This document shows, in pieces, positions 37,122 to 45,633 of a DNA stretch of 64,000 nt (positions within the stretch are counted from its first letter, which is position 1; every line of letters begins with the position of its first letter). The stretch lies in contig JAQUGO010000003.1 in NCBI GenBank assembly GCA_028684065.1, positions 122,171 to 186,170 of the forward strand, in the 5' to 3' direction. The notes under the pieces were generated by a model. It was given only the letters and a program-made list of their open reading frames with translations, ran no database searches and was not told the DNA's origin. The stretch comes from Sulfurospirillaceae bacterium (GTDB taxonomy: Bacteria > Campylobacterota > Campylobacteria > Campylobacterales > Sulfurospirillaceae). A program made the translations under genes and the position numbers.

Positions 37122-37234
37122 TCCCGGCATATTCTCTTTTAGCGCTATATTGATAAGAATAAGAGAGCATGTTAAGACTTTTTTCAGAACGCAAGGTTAT
37201 TCGTGGATACACAATCAAACATGGCATATAAAGC

Positions 37235-37963
37235 CTAAAATGTTCCATATGCCACAAAAAAGGCGATATTCATACATTGCGGTTGTGGCGCGCCATTTTT
37301 TGAAGGGCAACGCTTCATGTAGGTGTTTATTTTTTTGCCATCTTTGTTTGTAATTTTTGGATAATTAAAATTCATATAATCTACAATATTTTTACCATTA
37401 GAATGGTGAATAAACTCAACGGTACCATCTTGGTCAATTTTAGTCACAATGCCTACATGGGTGATATTTTCAGCTACTTTAACTTTGTGTTTACTTTTGC
37501 GACGTTCGGTATTTTCAAAGAAAACCAAATCACCCTTGCGAGGGTCTCTACCCTCAAAGCTAAGTCCTTTTTTATTCATAAGATTGAACATGGCACGTGA
37601 TTTTCGTGCATTATCAAAGCTTTCGCTTAGCTCTTTTTCTAAATAATAAGGGTAGCCATTTTTGATATTGATAAGATTGACAAAACCTGAACAATCACCG
37701 CCATCGCGTTTGTTTAAGTAGCTTAAAGCATTTTTGATAAGGGCGTTGCGATAGGCCATATCCATTGCCACTTTAGAAGTGTCAAAGACTGTTTTACTTA
37801 AAGGCGAAGGGTTAACTTTTTCTTCAATATACTGCTCTGATTCATAATCTGGAGCAGGTTCTTTAGTCTCATTATAAGGTATTTGTACGATAGGTGGTTG
37901 AGTTGGGGCACAGCCAGTTAGTAAAAAAAGTAGGACCATTGGGCCAAAAATATATTTCATCAT
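37235..37963 (-). CDS. NlpC/P60-like lipoprotein, copy A
   Basis: Lipoprotein with lipobox LLTGC (residues ~14-18), a Pro-rich spacer, and a C-terminal NlpC/P60-type cysteine peptidase-like domain. Possible catalytic residues: Cys in GGDCSGFV, His in ITHVGIV, and a third polar residue in FIHHSNG. The family cleaves peptidoglycan stem peptides or has a related amidase activity. 242 residues. The ATG follows AAGGTAACATC four bases after the paralogue's stop, so the pair is cotranscribed. The C terminus has extra Cys (RCPSKN, PQC), perhaps a disulfide. Confidence 0.85.
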   Translation of the reverse strand: MMKYIFGPMVLLFLLTGCAPTQPPIVQIPYNETKEPAPDYESEQYIEEKVNPSPLSKTVFDTSKVAMDMAYRNALIKNALSYLNKRDGGDCSGFVNLINIKNGYPYYLEKELSESFDNARKSRAMFNLMNKKGLSFEGRDPRKGDLVFFENTERRKSKHKVKVAENITHVGIVTKIDQDGTVEFIHHSNGKNIVDYMNFNYPKITNKDGKKINTYMKRCPSKNGAPQPQCMNIAFFVAYGTF

Positions 37964-37967
37964 GATG

Positions 37968-38585
37968 TTACCTTATCGAGCCATAGGCACTAAAATAGGA
38001 TGGGGCTAAGCATAAATGGCTATTAATGCGGCATTTTTCCATATATGAGTTCACAGTTTTTCCTTCATGCAAAGGGGATGTTGGGTAGTTTAAGTTGAGG
38101 TAGCCTATTTTATTTCTACCTCTAGTATTGTGGATAAAATGCACGGTTTCATCACTATCAACATGGGTTACAATGCCAATATGTGTGATATTATCTACAG
38201 CTTTATTTTTGGAATAGTGTTTAACGGTATTGGCAAAAAATATCAAATCCCCCACTTTTGGGTTATTGTCAAACGTGCGATTTTGGTCATTTAAAAGATT
38301 ATAAACGGCTAAAGAGCGTCTGGAATCTTCGTAAAAATTAGTAAGTTCTTCAGCATTGTAAAAAGCACCTTCGCTTTCTTTATTGACTAAAGCAACAAAC
38401 CCTGAACAATCTCCACCATCTTGCTTGTTTAAATGTTTGAGTGCCTTTTGAACGATGGCATTACGTTGTGGGGTATCATCAATGATAACTTCAACAGGTT
38501 GAGGAGGTATTGGGGTCACTTCTTTTTGTGCGCAACCACTGAATAAGAAAATACTTATTAAAAATAGAAATAAATGGTATAGCAT
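37968..38585 (-). CDS. NlpC/P60-like lipoprotein, copy B
   Basis: Paralogue of the following gene: lipobox LFSGC and the same cysteine-peptidase-like domain (GGDCSGFVALVN, ITHIGIV, FIHNTRG), with equivalent C-terminal Cys pair (EKCRINSHLC) and an ending FSAYGSIR like FVAYGTF in copy A. 205 residues. Probably anchored in the outer membrane and acting on or near peptidoglycan. ATG with AGAGGATTTGA. It lies 44 bases after the phosphoesterase gene. Confidence 0.85.
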   Translation of the reverse strand: MLYHLFLFLISIFLFSGCAQKEVTPIPPQPVEVIIDDTPQRNAIVQKALKHLNKQDGGDCSGFVALVNKESEGAFYNAEELTNFYEDSRRSLAVYNLLNDQNRTFDNNPKVGDLIFFANTVKHYSKNKAVDNITHIGIVTHVDSDETVHFIHNTRGRNKIGYLNLNYPTSPLHEGKTVNSYMEKCRINSHLCLAPSYFSAYGSIR

Positions 38586-38629
38586 TCAAATCCTCTAAAA
38601 TTGAAAAATGGAGCAAATAGTATCGTGAT

Positions 38630-39538
38630 TTACCTAAAATTTTGGACTGTAATTTGACGTTCTAATTTATCTTCCCACGAGTGACGTGTATGATTGTATG
38701 TTTTAATAATGACATAGGTTGGATACAAGAATAAAGAGTTAGTCGTTATGCTTTTTTTATTCATATCACTATTATGGATAGTGTTCACATGGTTATCATA
38801 AAGGTTAATAGGTGAAGCAAAACTCTCTTCTTCAAAAGAGGTATGCGTATGACCACTCACCCATAAAAAAAGCTGAGGATTTTGCTGAAGAATAGCATTG
38901 ATTTTTGTACTTGGTTGTGCAATGTAATTAAGTTGGTTATAGTTTTTTTTTGTGTTGAGAAGCGTATTATTAAGAGGAGCATGAAAAAAGGCAATGGTTG
39001 GTTTCGTTGGATTTTCTTTTAATGTTTTTTCCAACCATGCTAGCTGTTCAGTAGAAATTTCTGTAAGGTATTTACTTCCATCTACGGAAAGAAAAATCAG
39101 TAAATAACCTCCACGCTCAAGAGTAAAATAGTTATTTTCTAAGGAAAAGGTTTTTCTAAAAGTTTGAAGTTTTTCTTTTTGAAGTGCAAATGAGGCGCGT
39201 TGTTTTTTTCCATTTTCACTACGTTCATTAGCATAGAAATAATCGTGATTGCCATTAATAGGGTAAAAAGGTTTGTTTAGCATTGAAAAGAAAGTATGGG
39301 CAAAGGTGTATTCTTCAGGGGTACCTAGCTCTGAGCATAAATCTCCCAAAGCTACTACCATATTGACATCTTTCCAGTCATTAAGCGTTTGAATGACTTT
39401 TTCTTTGGCCAGAATATTTTTTCCAGGGAGATGTGGATCTCCTAATAAAACGATTTGTGTGTAGGGTGTTTGAGCAAAAAGAGCACATCCCATAGTCAAC
39501 ATAAAAAAGAAAAAACATTTGGTATAATGTGAGCACAT
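38630..39538 (-). CDS. Exported calcineurin-like metallophosphoesterase
   Basis: Periplasmic phosphoesterase with signal peptide (..FFFFMLTMGCALFAQ) and the complete dinuclear metal motif set: GDPHLPG, GDLCSELG, GNHDYF, FFHAPL and SGHTHTSF. 302 residues. Substrate unknown. A Cys (TMGC) at the end of the signal segment might make it a lipoprotein, but the flanking residues are not a clean lipobox. The ATG sits three bases after the PDC-protein stop without a strong ribosome binding site, so coupled translation is likely. Confidence 0.85.
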   Translation of the reverse strand: MCSHYTKCFFFFMLTMGCALFAQTPYTQIVLLGDPHLPGKNILAKEKVIQTLNDWKDVNMVVALGDLCSELGTPEEYTFAHTFFSMLNKPFYPINGNHDYFYANERSENGKKQRASFALQKEKLQTFRKTFSLENNYFTLERGGYLLIFLSVDGSKYLTEISTEQLAWLEKTLKENPTKPTIAFFHAPLNNTLLNTKKNYNQLNYIAQPSTKINAILQQNPQLFLWVSGHTHTSFEEESFASPINLYDNHVNTIHNSDMNKKSITTNSLFLYPTYVIIKTYNHTRHSWEDKLERQITVQNFR

Positions 39539-39541
39539 TAG

Positions 39542-40426
39542 TTATTCATTGTTTGTATTTTTTTTAGTGTAATTATTGGAAAAACGCGTAAAAAAATGAA
39601 AGAGCCCTAAGGAAAGTATCATCAAGGCAACTCCAGCAATTAAATAAAAGGCATTAATCATCATACTATAATCACTGAGTGCAATTTTAAAGACGACCAT
39701 TAAAGCTTCAATGGATAGAGCAATGATAATAGAAATAAGAAATTTTCCAAAAATACGATTTTCTCGATTTTCTTCAGAGTTGTAGCTTTTAAAAAAGACT
39801 TCTTGTTCCAATATTGTTTTAGAGAGATCAAAGATAGCAAGACCTAACGTTAATGATATGATTGGGGTAAAAATCATACTAATTTCTTGAATGTCATGCA
39901 TTAAAAAAGTAATGAAAAAAGTATAGCATGCATGGCCGATCAGTGCAAGAGCATAACCGACAAGTGCAAAACCGATAATCATATAAAGGACTTGTGAAAA
40001 ACGTGAAAATAGGGTATTGCTTTCCATTAGTCTAATATGATAGAGAAGCTTGTAAAGGTTAAAATCAAATACCAAATAGCCATCGTTAATTTTTTTGACC
40101 AGAGTGATACATGCATTGCCGGTATGCGAGCTGATATAAGGATTACTGACAAAGATACCATCACTAGGTATTTTTACCTTGTCAAATAAATAGCTTTTAA
40201 CCAATCCCTTGGTACTAGTATCCGTTCGATTTTGATAGAAATAATCACTGGTTTGTTTGTAGTCCTCATCCACTTGATAGACGAGTTCTAAAAAAGGCAT
40301 TAGAAGATAAATAGCTCTAATATTTTGATGCTCACAACTTTCTAGATGATTGAGTTGGATAGTTGAGCTTAGGAAACTCTCAACCGTAGCTCGGTGTTTT
40401 TTATAGATATTGATCGCATCTTTCAT
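39542..40426 (-). CDS. PDC/Cache sensor-domain membrane protein
   Basis: 294 residues. The N-terminal ~130 residues look like a single PDC/Cache domain (ISSHTGNACITLVKKINDGYLVFDFNLYKLL) but without a leading membrane helix. About four membrane helices follow (from ~145), and an Asn/Lys-rich tail ends the protein. No kinase, GGDEF or chemotaxis output is present, so it may sense and pass a signal by contact or hold the PDC domain on the cytoplasmic side. Ribosome binding site AAAGGAGATACG overlaps the patB stop; cotranscribed with patB and the phosphoesterase. Confidence 0.78.
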   Translation of the reverse strand: MKDAINIYKKHRATVESFLSSTIQLNHLESCEHQNIRAIYLLMPFLELVYQVDEDYKQTSDYFYQNRTDTSTKGLVKSYLFDKVKIPSDGIFVSNPYISSHTGNACITLVKKINDGYLVFDFNLYKLLYHIRLMESNTLFSRFSQVLYMIIGFALVGYALALIGHACYTFFITFLMHDIQEISMIFTPIISLTLGLAIFDLSKTILEQEVFFKSYNSEENRENRIFGKFLISIIIALSIEALMVVFKIALSDYSMMINAFYLIAGVALMILSLGLFHFFTRFSNNYTKKNTNNE

Positions 40427-40436
40427 CGTATCTCCT

Positions 40437-41582
40437 TTAGTCTTTTAACGAATCCATCGCTTTTTGCATTCTATTTAGAACGTTTTGAAGCATTGCTTTT
40501 TGAGTTCCAAAATTAAGGCGTACAAAGTTTGCATCACCAAAAGGTGCACCATCGCTGAGTCCTACACCAAAGTTTAAGAAAAATTCATAGGGGCTCTTGA
40601 CATGTAAAGCACTTGCATCAATCCATGCTAGAAAAGTTGCTTCTTGATTTAAGAGTTTGAGAGAAGGATTTTTAGTCACAAAAGCTTGTACCATGAGAAG
40701 ATTTTCACGCAAATAGACTCGGAGTTCATTCAGCCATGCATCACCATATTGATATGCTGCTTTCATAGCAGTAATGCCCAAAAGGTTGATACCTCCCACC
40801 ATACTTCCCATCTTTTTTTGGAAAGCATGGCGAAGTGACATGTCTGGAATGATAGCAAAAGAGGCTTGTAGCCCTGCGATATTAAAGGTTTTACTTGGCG
40901 CCATTAAGGTGATAGAGTGTTTGGCAATCGCTTCATTTAATGAAGCAATAGGAATGTGTTGGGCATCTGGCCCTAAAATCAAATCCGCATGAATTTCATC
41001 GGAGCAGATAATCATATCGTGTTTGACACACAACGTTGCAAGCTTTTCAAGCTCATCTTTTTTCAACACTGTTCCACCTGGATTGTAGGGATTACAAAGC
41101 ATAAAAAGCTTACATGTAGGGTTTATCGCTTGTTCTAAACGTTCAAAATCTATCGTCCAACGATTGTTCTCTTCTTTCATAGCGATAGTGAAGACTTCTT
41201 TGCCTGCAAACTTAGGTGCTTTAATAAAATGTGGATAGATTGGTGTTGTCGTAACAACAGTGTCACCTTCCACACAAAGGGCTGCTAAATTCATACTTGA
41301 AACCACGCCATGTGTAAAAACAAGCCACTCTTTTTGAATCTCCCAATTGTAATGACGCTTGATAAAATCAACGATTGTTTGTAATGTCTCATCATCTACC
41401 GCTGTATAGCCAAATACACCATGCGTTACTCTTTCTTGAAGTGCAGTAATAATCTGTGGAGGTGATTTGAAATCCATGTCGGCAACCCACGCGGGAAGGA
41501 TATCTTTTCCTTGATATTTATCCCATTTCTCGCAATGGCTGTGGCTTCTATCTATTATTTCATCAAAATTAAAATGTTGCAT
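40437..41582 (-). CDS. patB: MalY/PatB-family PLP-dependent C-S lyase
   Basis: Fold-type I aminotransferase-like enzyme that cleaves C-S bonds of cystathionine or cysteine conjugates. Typical MalY/PatB features: start NFDEIIDRSHSHCEKWDKY, LPAWVADMDFKSPP, HGVVSSMNLA, CNPYNPGGTV, SDEIHADL, and the PLP Lys in APSKTFNIAGLQASF. 381 residues from the ATG at 41582 (GAGGAATACA upstream); the longer frame from 41621 is not supported. The true substrate is uncertain. First gene of a minus-strand run of five genes. Confidence 0.9.
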   Translation of the reverse strand: MQHFNFDEIIDRSHSHCEKWDKYQGKDILPAWVADMDFKSPPQIITALQERVTHGVFGYTAVDDETLQTIVDFIKRHYNWEIQKEWLVFTHGVVSSMNLAALCVEGDTVVTTTPIYPHFIKAPKFAGKEVFTIAMKEENNRWTIDFERLEQAINPTCKLFMLCNPYNPGGTVLKKDELEKLATLCVKHDMIICSDEIHADLILGPDAQHIPIASLNEAIAKHSITLMAPSKTFNIAGLQASFAIIPDMSLRHAFQKKMGSMVGGINLLGITAMKAAYQYGDAWLNELRVYLRENLLMVQAFVTKNPSLKLLNQEATFLAWIDASALHVKSPYEFFLNFGVGLSDGAPFGDANFVRLNFGTQKAMLQNVLNRMQKAMDSLKD

Positions 41583-41677
41583 TGTATTCCTCAAATTAAG
41601 TAAAAGAAAAAATTGTAACATAATTTAGATTGATGTAGAATTCTAAATTGTATAAAATTTACGTGCAAGGATTATCT

Positions 41678-42430
41678 GTGACTTATATTATTGTTATTGT
41701 CGTCATTGTAGCATTTTACCTTCTAACGAAAAACTACCAGACTGAAGCATATCAACATATCAATGTGGATGTAAAGCAAAAGTTTCAAGGTAACCTTGAA
41801 GAACACGAAGCAGGACTTTTGGTGGCTTTGATGGCCAAAGTAGCTAAAGCTGATGGGCATGTCAGTGAGTTAGAAGCAGAGCTTTTAAGTTTAACTTTGA
41901 CAGATATTTCCCGTGTGTTCGAAGAGAGCGAGAACGTACGTTCTGAACTTAAAAAAATTTATCAAAAAGAGATGCTTAGCTTTGACAATACAATTATTCT
42001 TTCACAAAAATACCTTAAACTGACCCAACGTGAATATCCAAAACGCCTTAAAGTAATGGAATACCTTCTCAATCTTGCATTTATTGATGGTGAGTTTAGT
42101 GAGACAGAAGTGATGATAACCGAAGATATTGCCAAAGCTATGGAGATTAAATCGCAGGATTTTGAACGACTTATTGCACAATTTCGTGCTTATTATGCAT
42201 CTAAAGCTGACACAAAAAAACTTAATATTCAAAGAGCTTACGAAATCTTAGGGGTCAATGCCAGTGATGATTTTGAGACCATTAAAAAGCGTTATCGAAC
42301 TTTAGTCAAAGAGTATCATCCTGATATTTTAATGGGACAGGGCAAAGAGCAGTCTATCATTGACGCGGCGACGGCTAAATTGCAAGAGATTAATGAAGCT
42401 TATGAGATGATAAAAAAAGAAAAGAATTAA
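41678..42430 (+). CDS. DjlA-like membrane co-chaperone (TerB + J domain)
   Basis: N-terminal membrane anchor (TYIIVIVVIVAFYLL), TerB-like domain (~40-170; LLVALMAKVAKADGHVSELEAELL and YLLNLAFIDGEFSETE, both with acidic metal-type loops) and a C-terminal J domain (AYEILGVNASDDFETIKKRYRTLVKEYHPDIL with the HPD motif) that activates DnaK. 250 residues from the GTG at 41678, chosen because AAGGATTATCT precedes it; the TTG at 41648 has none. Same architecture as E. coli DjlA. Confidence 0.9.
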   Translation: MTYIIVIVVIVAFYLLTKNYQTEAYQHINVDVKQKFQGNLEEHEAGLLVALMAKVAKADGHVSELEAELLSLTLTDISRVFEESENVRSELKKIYQKEMLSFDNTIILSQKYLKLTQREYPKRLKVMEYLLNLAFIDGEFSETEVMITEDIAKAMEIKSQDFERLIAQFRAYYASKADTKKLNIQRAYEILGVNASDDFETIKKRYRTLVKEYHPDILMGQGKEQSIIDAATAKLQEINEAYEMIKKEKN

Positions 42431-42461
42431 AAAAAGTGTCAACCTTCTCATGAAGGTTGAC
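42431..42461 (-). terminator. Terminator for the DsbA-like gene
   Basis: GTCAACCTTC pairs with GAAGGTTGAC over a TCAT loop (10 bp). On the minus strand it is followed by a seven-T run. It lies between the convergent djlA-like and dsbA-like genes and may serve both. Confidence 0.75.
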
Positions 42462-42471
42462 ATGTAAAGAT

Positions 42472-43110
42472 TTAAAGTTCTGAATTGACTAATTCTTCAA
42501 GCTCTTTGTAGCCAAAGCGTTTTAGCGGTTTTCCATTGACAAAAAACTCAGGTGTCTGCGAAACGTTTAGAAGTTTACCATCTTCTATATCTTGTTTAAT
42601 AATCACATCAATTTCGGGCCTTTTCATATCACTTTTGAGCTTTTCAACATCAATGCCAGCTTCTGGTAAGAAGCTCCACAATTTAGCGATATTAGGCGCT
42701 TGATGGCTTGCCCATTGGTCTTGATACTTAAATATGACCTCCAATGTTTCAAAGTAAAGATTTTGAAATTTCGCTGCTTCGAGCATTTGCACTATATAGT
42801 AGGAATCGGTATGAAATGGTGCATAACGCAAAATGAGTTTGATTTGTTCTGGGTGCTTTTGCATAATTTTTTTGACAAAGGGATAAAATTGTTTGCACGT
42901 TTCACATGCCGGATCAAAAAATTCGATGATATAGGTTTTAGCATTTTCATTTCCAACGATAGGTGAATGAGGCCTGATAAAAACTGAAGCATTTTCACTG
43001 GCTATAAAGTTCAAGTTTTTGAGGTAAAAGTATTTGTAGGCAAAACTACCTGCGATATATGCAGCGATTAATACTAAAAGAGCGCTAACAACCAGTTTTT
43101 GTTTTTTCAT
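42472..43110 (-). CDS. DsbA-like periplasmic thiol oxidoreductase
   Basis: Membrane-anchored or exported thioredoxin-fold protein with N-terminal hydrophobic segment (VVSALLVLIAAYIAGSFAY) and redox motif in FFDPACETCKQFYPFV (CETC). A cis-Pro region reads VSQTPEFFVNGKPL. 212 residues. Probably oxidises or shuffles disulfides of exported proteins, with electrons passed to the adjacent DsbB-type protein. Its ATG overlaps the dsbB-type stop (ATGA). Confidence 0.88.
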   Translation of the reverse strand: MKKQKLVVSALLVLIAAYIAGSFAYKYFYLKNLNFIASENASVFIRPHSPIVGNENAKTYIIEFFDPACETCKQFYPFVKKIMQKHPEQIKLILRYAPFHTDSYYIVQMLEAAKFQNLYFETLEVIFKYQDQWASHQAPNIAKLWSFLPEAGIDVEKLKSDMKRPEIDVIIKQDIEDGKLLNVSQTPEFFVNGKPLKRFGYKELEELVNSEL

Positions 43111-43544
43111 ACTTTAAGTTTCCTTTTCAAATAAAATAACAGCCCAAAGAGTAGGCTAAAGGCGATAAGAGAGAGCAATTGAATCGTGATAAATCCAAAC
43201 CAGTTGATATAATCACTTGTACATGAGACACCTTGGGCGCAAGGTTGTGCCGCTTCTGGCAAAATTTTATAATAGAGTAGGTTTTGATAGATAGCAAAAA
43301 AGAGCCCAATGGAGACTAAGGCTGATGCGTATTTGATAATATGAGTATCTAAAGGAAAAAGTGCCATTAAAAAAAGAACAACTAAAGGATACATACAAAT
43401 ACGTTGATACCAACACATAATACAAGGAGGAAAGTGCATCACTTCACTAAAAAAAAGACTTCCTAAGGCTGCGATAGTGGCAATGAGCCAGCAAATAAAA
43501 AGAATATTCCAAATGTGATTTGATGATTTGGTCGATAAAGGCAT
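43107..43544 (-). CDS. DsbB/BdbC-type disulfide bond formation protein
   Basis: Four-helix membrane protein of 145 residues with the DsbB/BdbC redox pairs: PPCIMCWYQRICMYPL in the first periplasmic loop and PCAQGVSC in the second. It reoxidises a DsbA-like partner, passing electrons to quinone. Operon partner is the DsbA-like gene, overlapping by four bases. Shorter than E. coli DsbB and closer to BdbC/DsbI. Confidence 0.9.
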   Translation of the reverse strand: MPLSTKSSNHIWNILFICWLIATIAALGSLFFSEVMHFPPCIMCWYQRICMYPLVVLFLMALFPLDTHIIKYASALVSIGLFFAIYQNLLYYKILPEAAQPCAQGVSCTSDYINWFGFITIQLLSLIAFSLLFGLLFYLKRKLKV

Positions 43545-43665
43545 AATAATAATTCCTTATAATAAAAGAGAATGTGTGAATAGTATCGTATTTTATTTAA
43601 AGCGTAATAAAACCAACCTATTGTAAAATAAAAAGATATAAAGTATTTACATGTAAAGGAATGGT

Positions 43666-45198
43666 GTGAGAGCATTAATAAGCGTGAGCGATAAGACAGG
43701 TATTGTAGATTTTGCCAAAGCATTAGAAGCGTTAGGTTGGGAAATTGTCTCTACAGGAGGCACTTACAAACTTTTAAAAGAAGAGGGTGTTAAGGCGTTA
43801 GAAATTAGTGAAGTGACTAAATTTCCAGAGATGTTTGATGGACGTGTCAAAACGTTGAATCCTATGATTCATGGAGGTATTTTACATCGTAGAGATGTAT
43901 CTTCACATGTAGAGGTCGCTAAGCAATATGGTATCAGCGGAATAGACTTGGTATGTGTTAATCTTTATCCGTTTAAAGAAACGATTGCAAAGACCGATGA
44001 TTTTGATGAGATTATTGAAAATATCGATATTGGTGGCCCTGCGATGGTGCGAAGTGCCGCTAAGAATTTTGCGGATGTTTTGATACTCACTGATGTTTTG
44101 GATTATGATGGTGTGATTGAGGCGTTACAAGAAAAGAAAAATACACTTGAGCTCAGACGTTCGTTGATGATTAAAGCCTTTGAACATACTGCCGCTTACG
44201 ATAGTATGATTGCCAACTATATGAACAAGCGTTTTAATGATGGTTTTGGTGATAAGCAATTTGTAGTAGGAACAAAAGCATTCAACACACGTTATGGTGA
44301 AAACCCTCATCAAAAAGGTGCATTATATGAATTTGACTACTTTTTTACCAATAACTTTAAAACACTTAAAGGTGAAGCAAGCTTCAATAATATGACAGAT
44401 ATTAATGGCGCTATTAAGATTGCTGCCTCTTTTGGTGATGCCCCAGCTGTATCCATCATTAAGCATGCCAATCCTTGTGGTTTTGCGATTGGTGAGAACT
44501 TATTGGATTCGTATGTTAAAGCACTGAAATGCGACCCTATTTCTGCTTATGGTGGCGTTGTTGCCATTAACGGAACACTGAGCAAAGCTTTGGCTGAAAA
44601 AATTAATGAAATTTTTGTGGAAGTTATTGTAGCCGCCAATGTAGATGAAGATGCGTTACATGTTTTTGATAGCAAAAAACGTATTAAGATTTTTACACAA
44701 GAGAGCAAATATCTTGTTTTAAGTGATGATGACTATGACTTTAAACATGTGGATGGTGGATTTGTTTTCCAAGAGAGCGATAGAGTGGGCGATGATGAGA
44801 TTGTCAATGCCAAATGCCTTACAACACGCGTTGCAACACACCAAGAACTTTCTGATTTGGAAATTGCTTATAAAGTAGCCAGTTTAACCAAATCTAATTG
44901 TGTGGTTTATGTCAAAGACAGTGCTATGGTGGCCATTGGTATGGGAATGACCAGTCGTGTTGATGCCGCTAAGGCAGCTTTGATCAAAGCACACGATATG
45001 GGTATTGATGTGAGTGGTGCGGCATTGGCAAGTGAAGCATTTTTTCCATTCCGTGATAGTATTGATGCTGCAGCTCTTGCGGGGGTAAAAGCAATTATTG
45101 AACCTGGTGGAAGTATTAGGGATGATGAAGTTGTTGCTGCGGCAAATGAACATGGCATGGCTTTATACTTTACTGGTATGAGACACTTCTTACATTAA
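43666..45198 (+). CDS. purH: Bifunctional AICAR formyltransferase/IMP cyclohydrolase
   Basis: Last two steps of IMP synthesis. 510 residues. N-terminal cyclohydrolase ([74 protein letters not shown]) and C-terminal transformylase ([54 protein letters not shown]-like region as [15 protein letters not shown]). Start is GTG after AAAGGAAT; the preceding ATG is out of frame. Confidence 0.96.
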   Translation: MRALISVSDKTGIVDFAKALEALGWEIVSTGGTYKLLKEEGVKALEISEVTKFPEMFDGRVKTLNPMIHGGILHRRDVSSHVEVAKQYGISGIDLVCVNLYPFKETIAKTDDFDEIIENIDIGGPAMVRSAAKNFADVLILTDVLDYDGVIEALQEKKNTLELRRSLMIKAFEHTAAYDSMIANYMNKRFNDGFGDKQFVVGTKAFNTRYGENPHQKGALYEFDYFFTNNFKTLKGEASFNNMTDINGAIKIAASFGDAPAVSIIKHANPCGFAIGENLLDSYVKALKCDPISAYGGVVAINGTLSKALAEKINEIFVEVIVAANVDEDALHVFDSKKRIKIFTQESKYLVLSDDDYDFKHVDGGFVFQESDRVGDDEIVNAKCLTTRVATHQELSDLEIAYKVASLTKSNCVVYVKDSAMVAIGMGMTSRVDAAKAALIKAHDMGIDVSGAALASEAFFPFRDSIDAAALAGVKAIIEPGGSIRDDEVVAAANEHGMALYFTGMRHFLH

Positions 45199-45209
45199 AA
45201 TTGTAACTA

Positions 45210-45223
45210 TTGATATAAGTTAA
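45210..45223 (+). promoter_or_regulatory. FNR/CRP-family operator candidate
   Basis: TTGATataaGTTAA: the left half fits FNR (TTGAT) and the right half is a perfect GTTAA as in NssR/DNR-type NO-responsive sites. Its centre (45216.5) is about 41.5 bases before the start predicted from the -10 box at 45246, the classic position for an activating CRP/FNR-family site. Confidence 0.5.
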
Positions 45224-45245
45224 GGAAAAAAGGCGTCATTTAGAC

Positions 45246-45251
45246 TATAGT
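45246..45251 (+). promoter_or_regulatory. Probable -10 box of the DUF2249/NnrS-like/DUF59 operon
   Basis: TATAGT 25 bases upstream of the first ATG; predicted transcription start near 45258. No -35, consistent with an activator-dependent promoter. Confidence 0.45.
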
Positions 45252-45275
45252 TTTATCAAAACAAAGGATAAAACT

Positions 45276-45632
45276 ATGCATAACACTCTTTTTTGGCCAA
45301 ATGACGCCAAATTGATAGAAATTGAAAATACAACCGTTCCCTTTTATGGGTATATGCAAGATGGTAAACATGTGATTGGATTTGATACCTCATCATGTGT
45401 TCCGCCTGAGCCTATGATAAATGCGATGATAGCGCTGGAAAAGCTTACTGATGAAACGATTCAAATTGTTATGATAAACCATCGTTCTCCCGTAGGATTG
45501 TTAGCTAAAGTAGGTAATTTTTATGATATCGTCATAGAAGATTTAGGCGATAGCAAACAAAAACTGACATTTTCGTATAAAGCAGGAGAGAGCGAAAAAG
45601 CAGATCTTAGTAAAAAAAATTGCGCAGGCTGA
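45276..45632 (+). CDS. DUF2249-domain protein
   Basis: 118 residues. The region FDTSSCVPPEPMINAMIALEKLTDETIQIVMINHRSPVGLL matches DUF2249, a TusA/SirA-related fold found beside NO and denitrification genes. A Cys lies just before the PPEP motif. Exact role unknown; proposed roles involve metal or sulfur handling under nitrosative stress. ATG with AAGGATAAAACT. First gene of a three-gene operon. Confidence 0.8.
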   Translation: MHNTLFWPNDAKLIEIENTTVPFYGYMQDGKHVIGFDTSSCVPPEPMINAMIALEKLTDETIQIVMINHRSPVGLLAKVGNFYDIVIEDLGDSKQKLTFSYKAGESEKADLSKKNCAG

Positions 45633-45633
45633 T

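Noticed and set aside
37169-37231. 20-codon frame (MLRLFSERKVIRGYT...) after the diguanylate cyclase gene
   Set aside because: Only a weak ribosome site, too close to its start, and no other support; may be chance.
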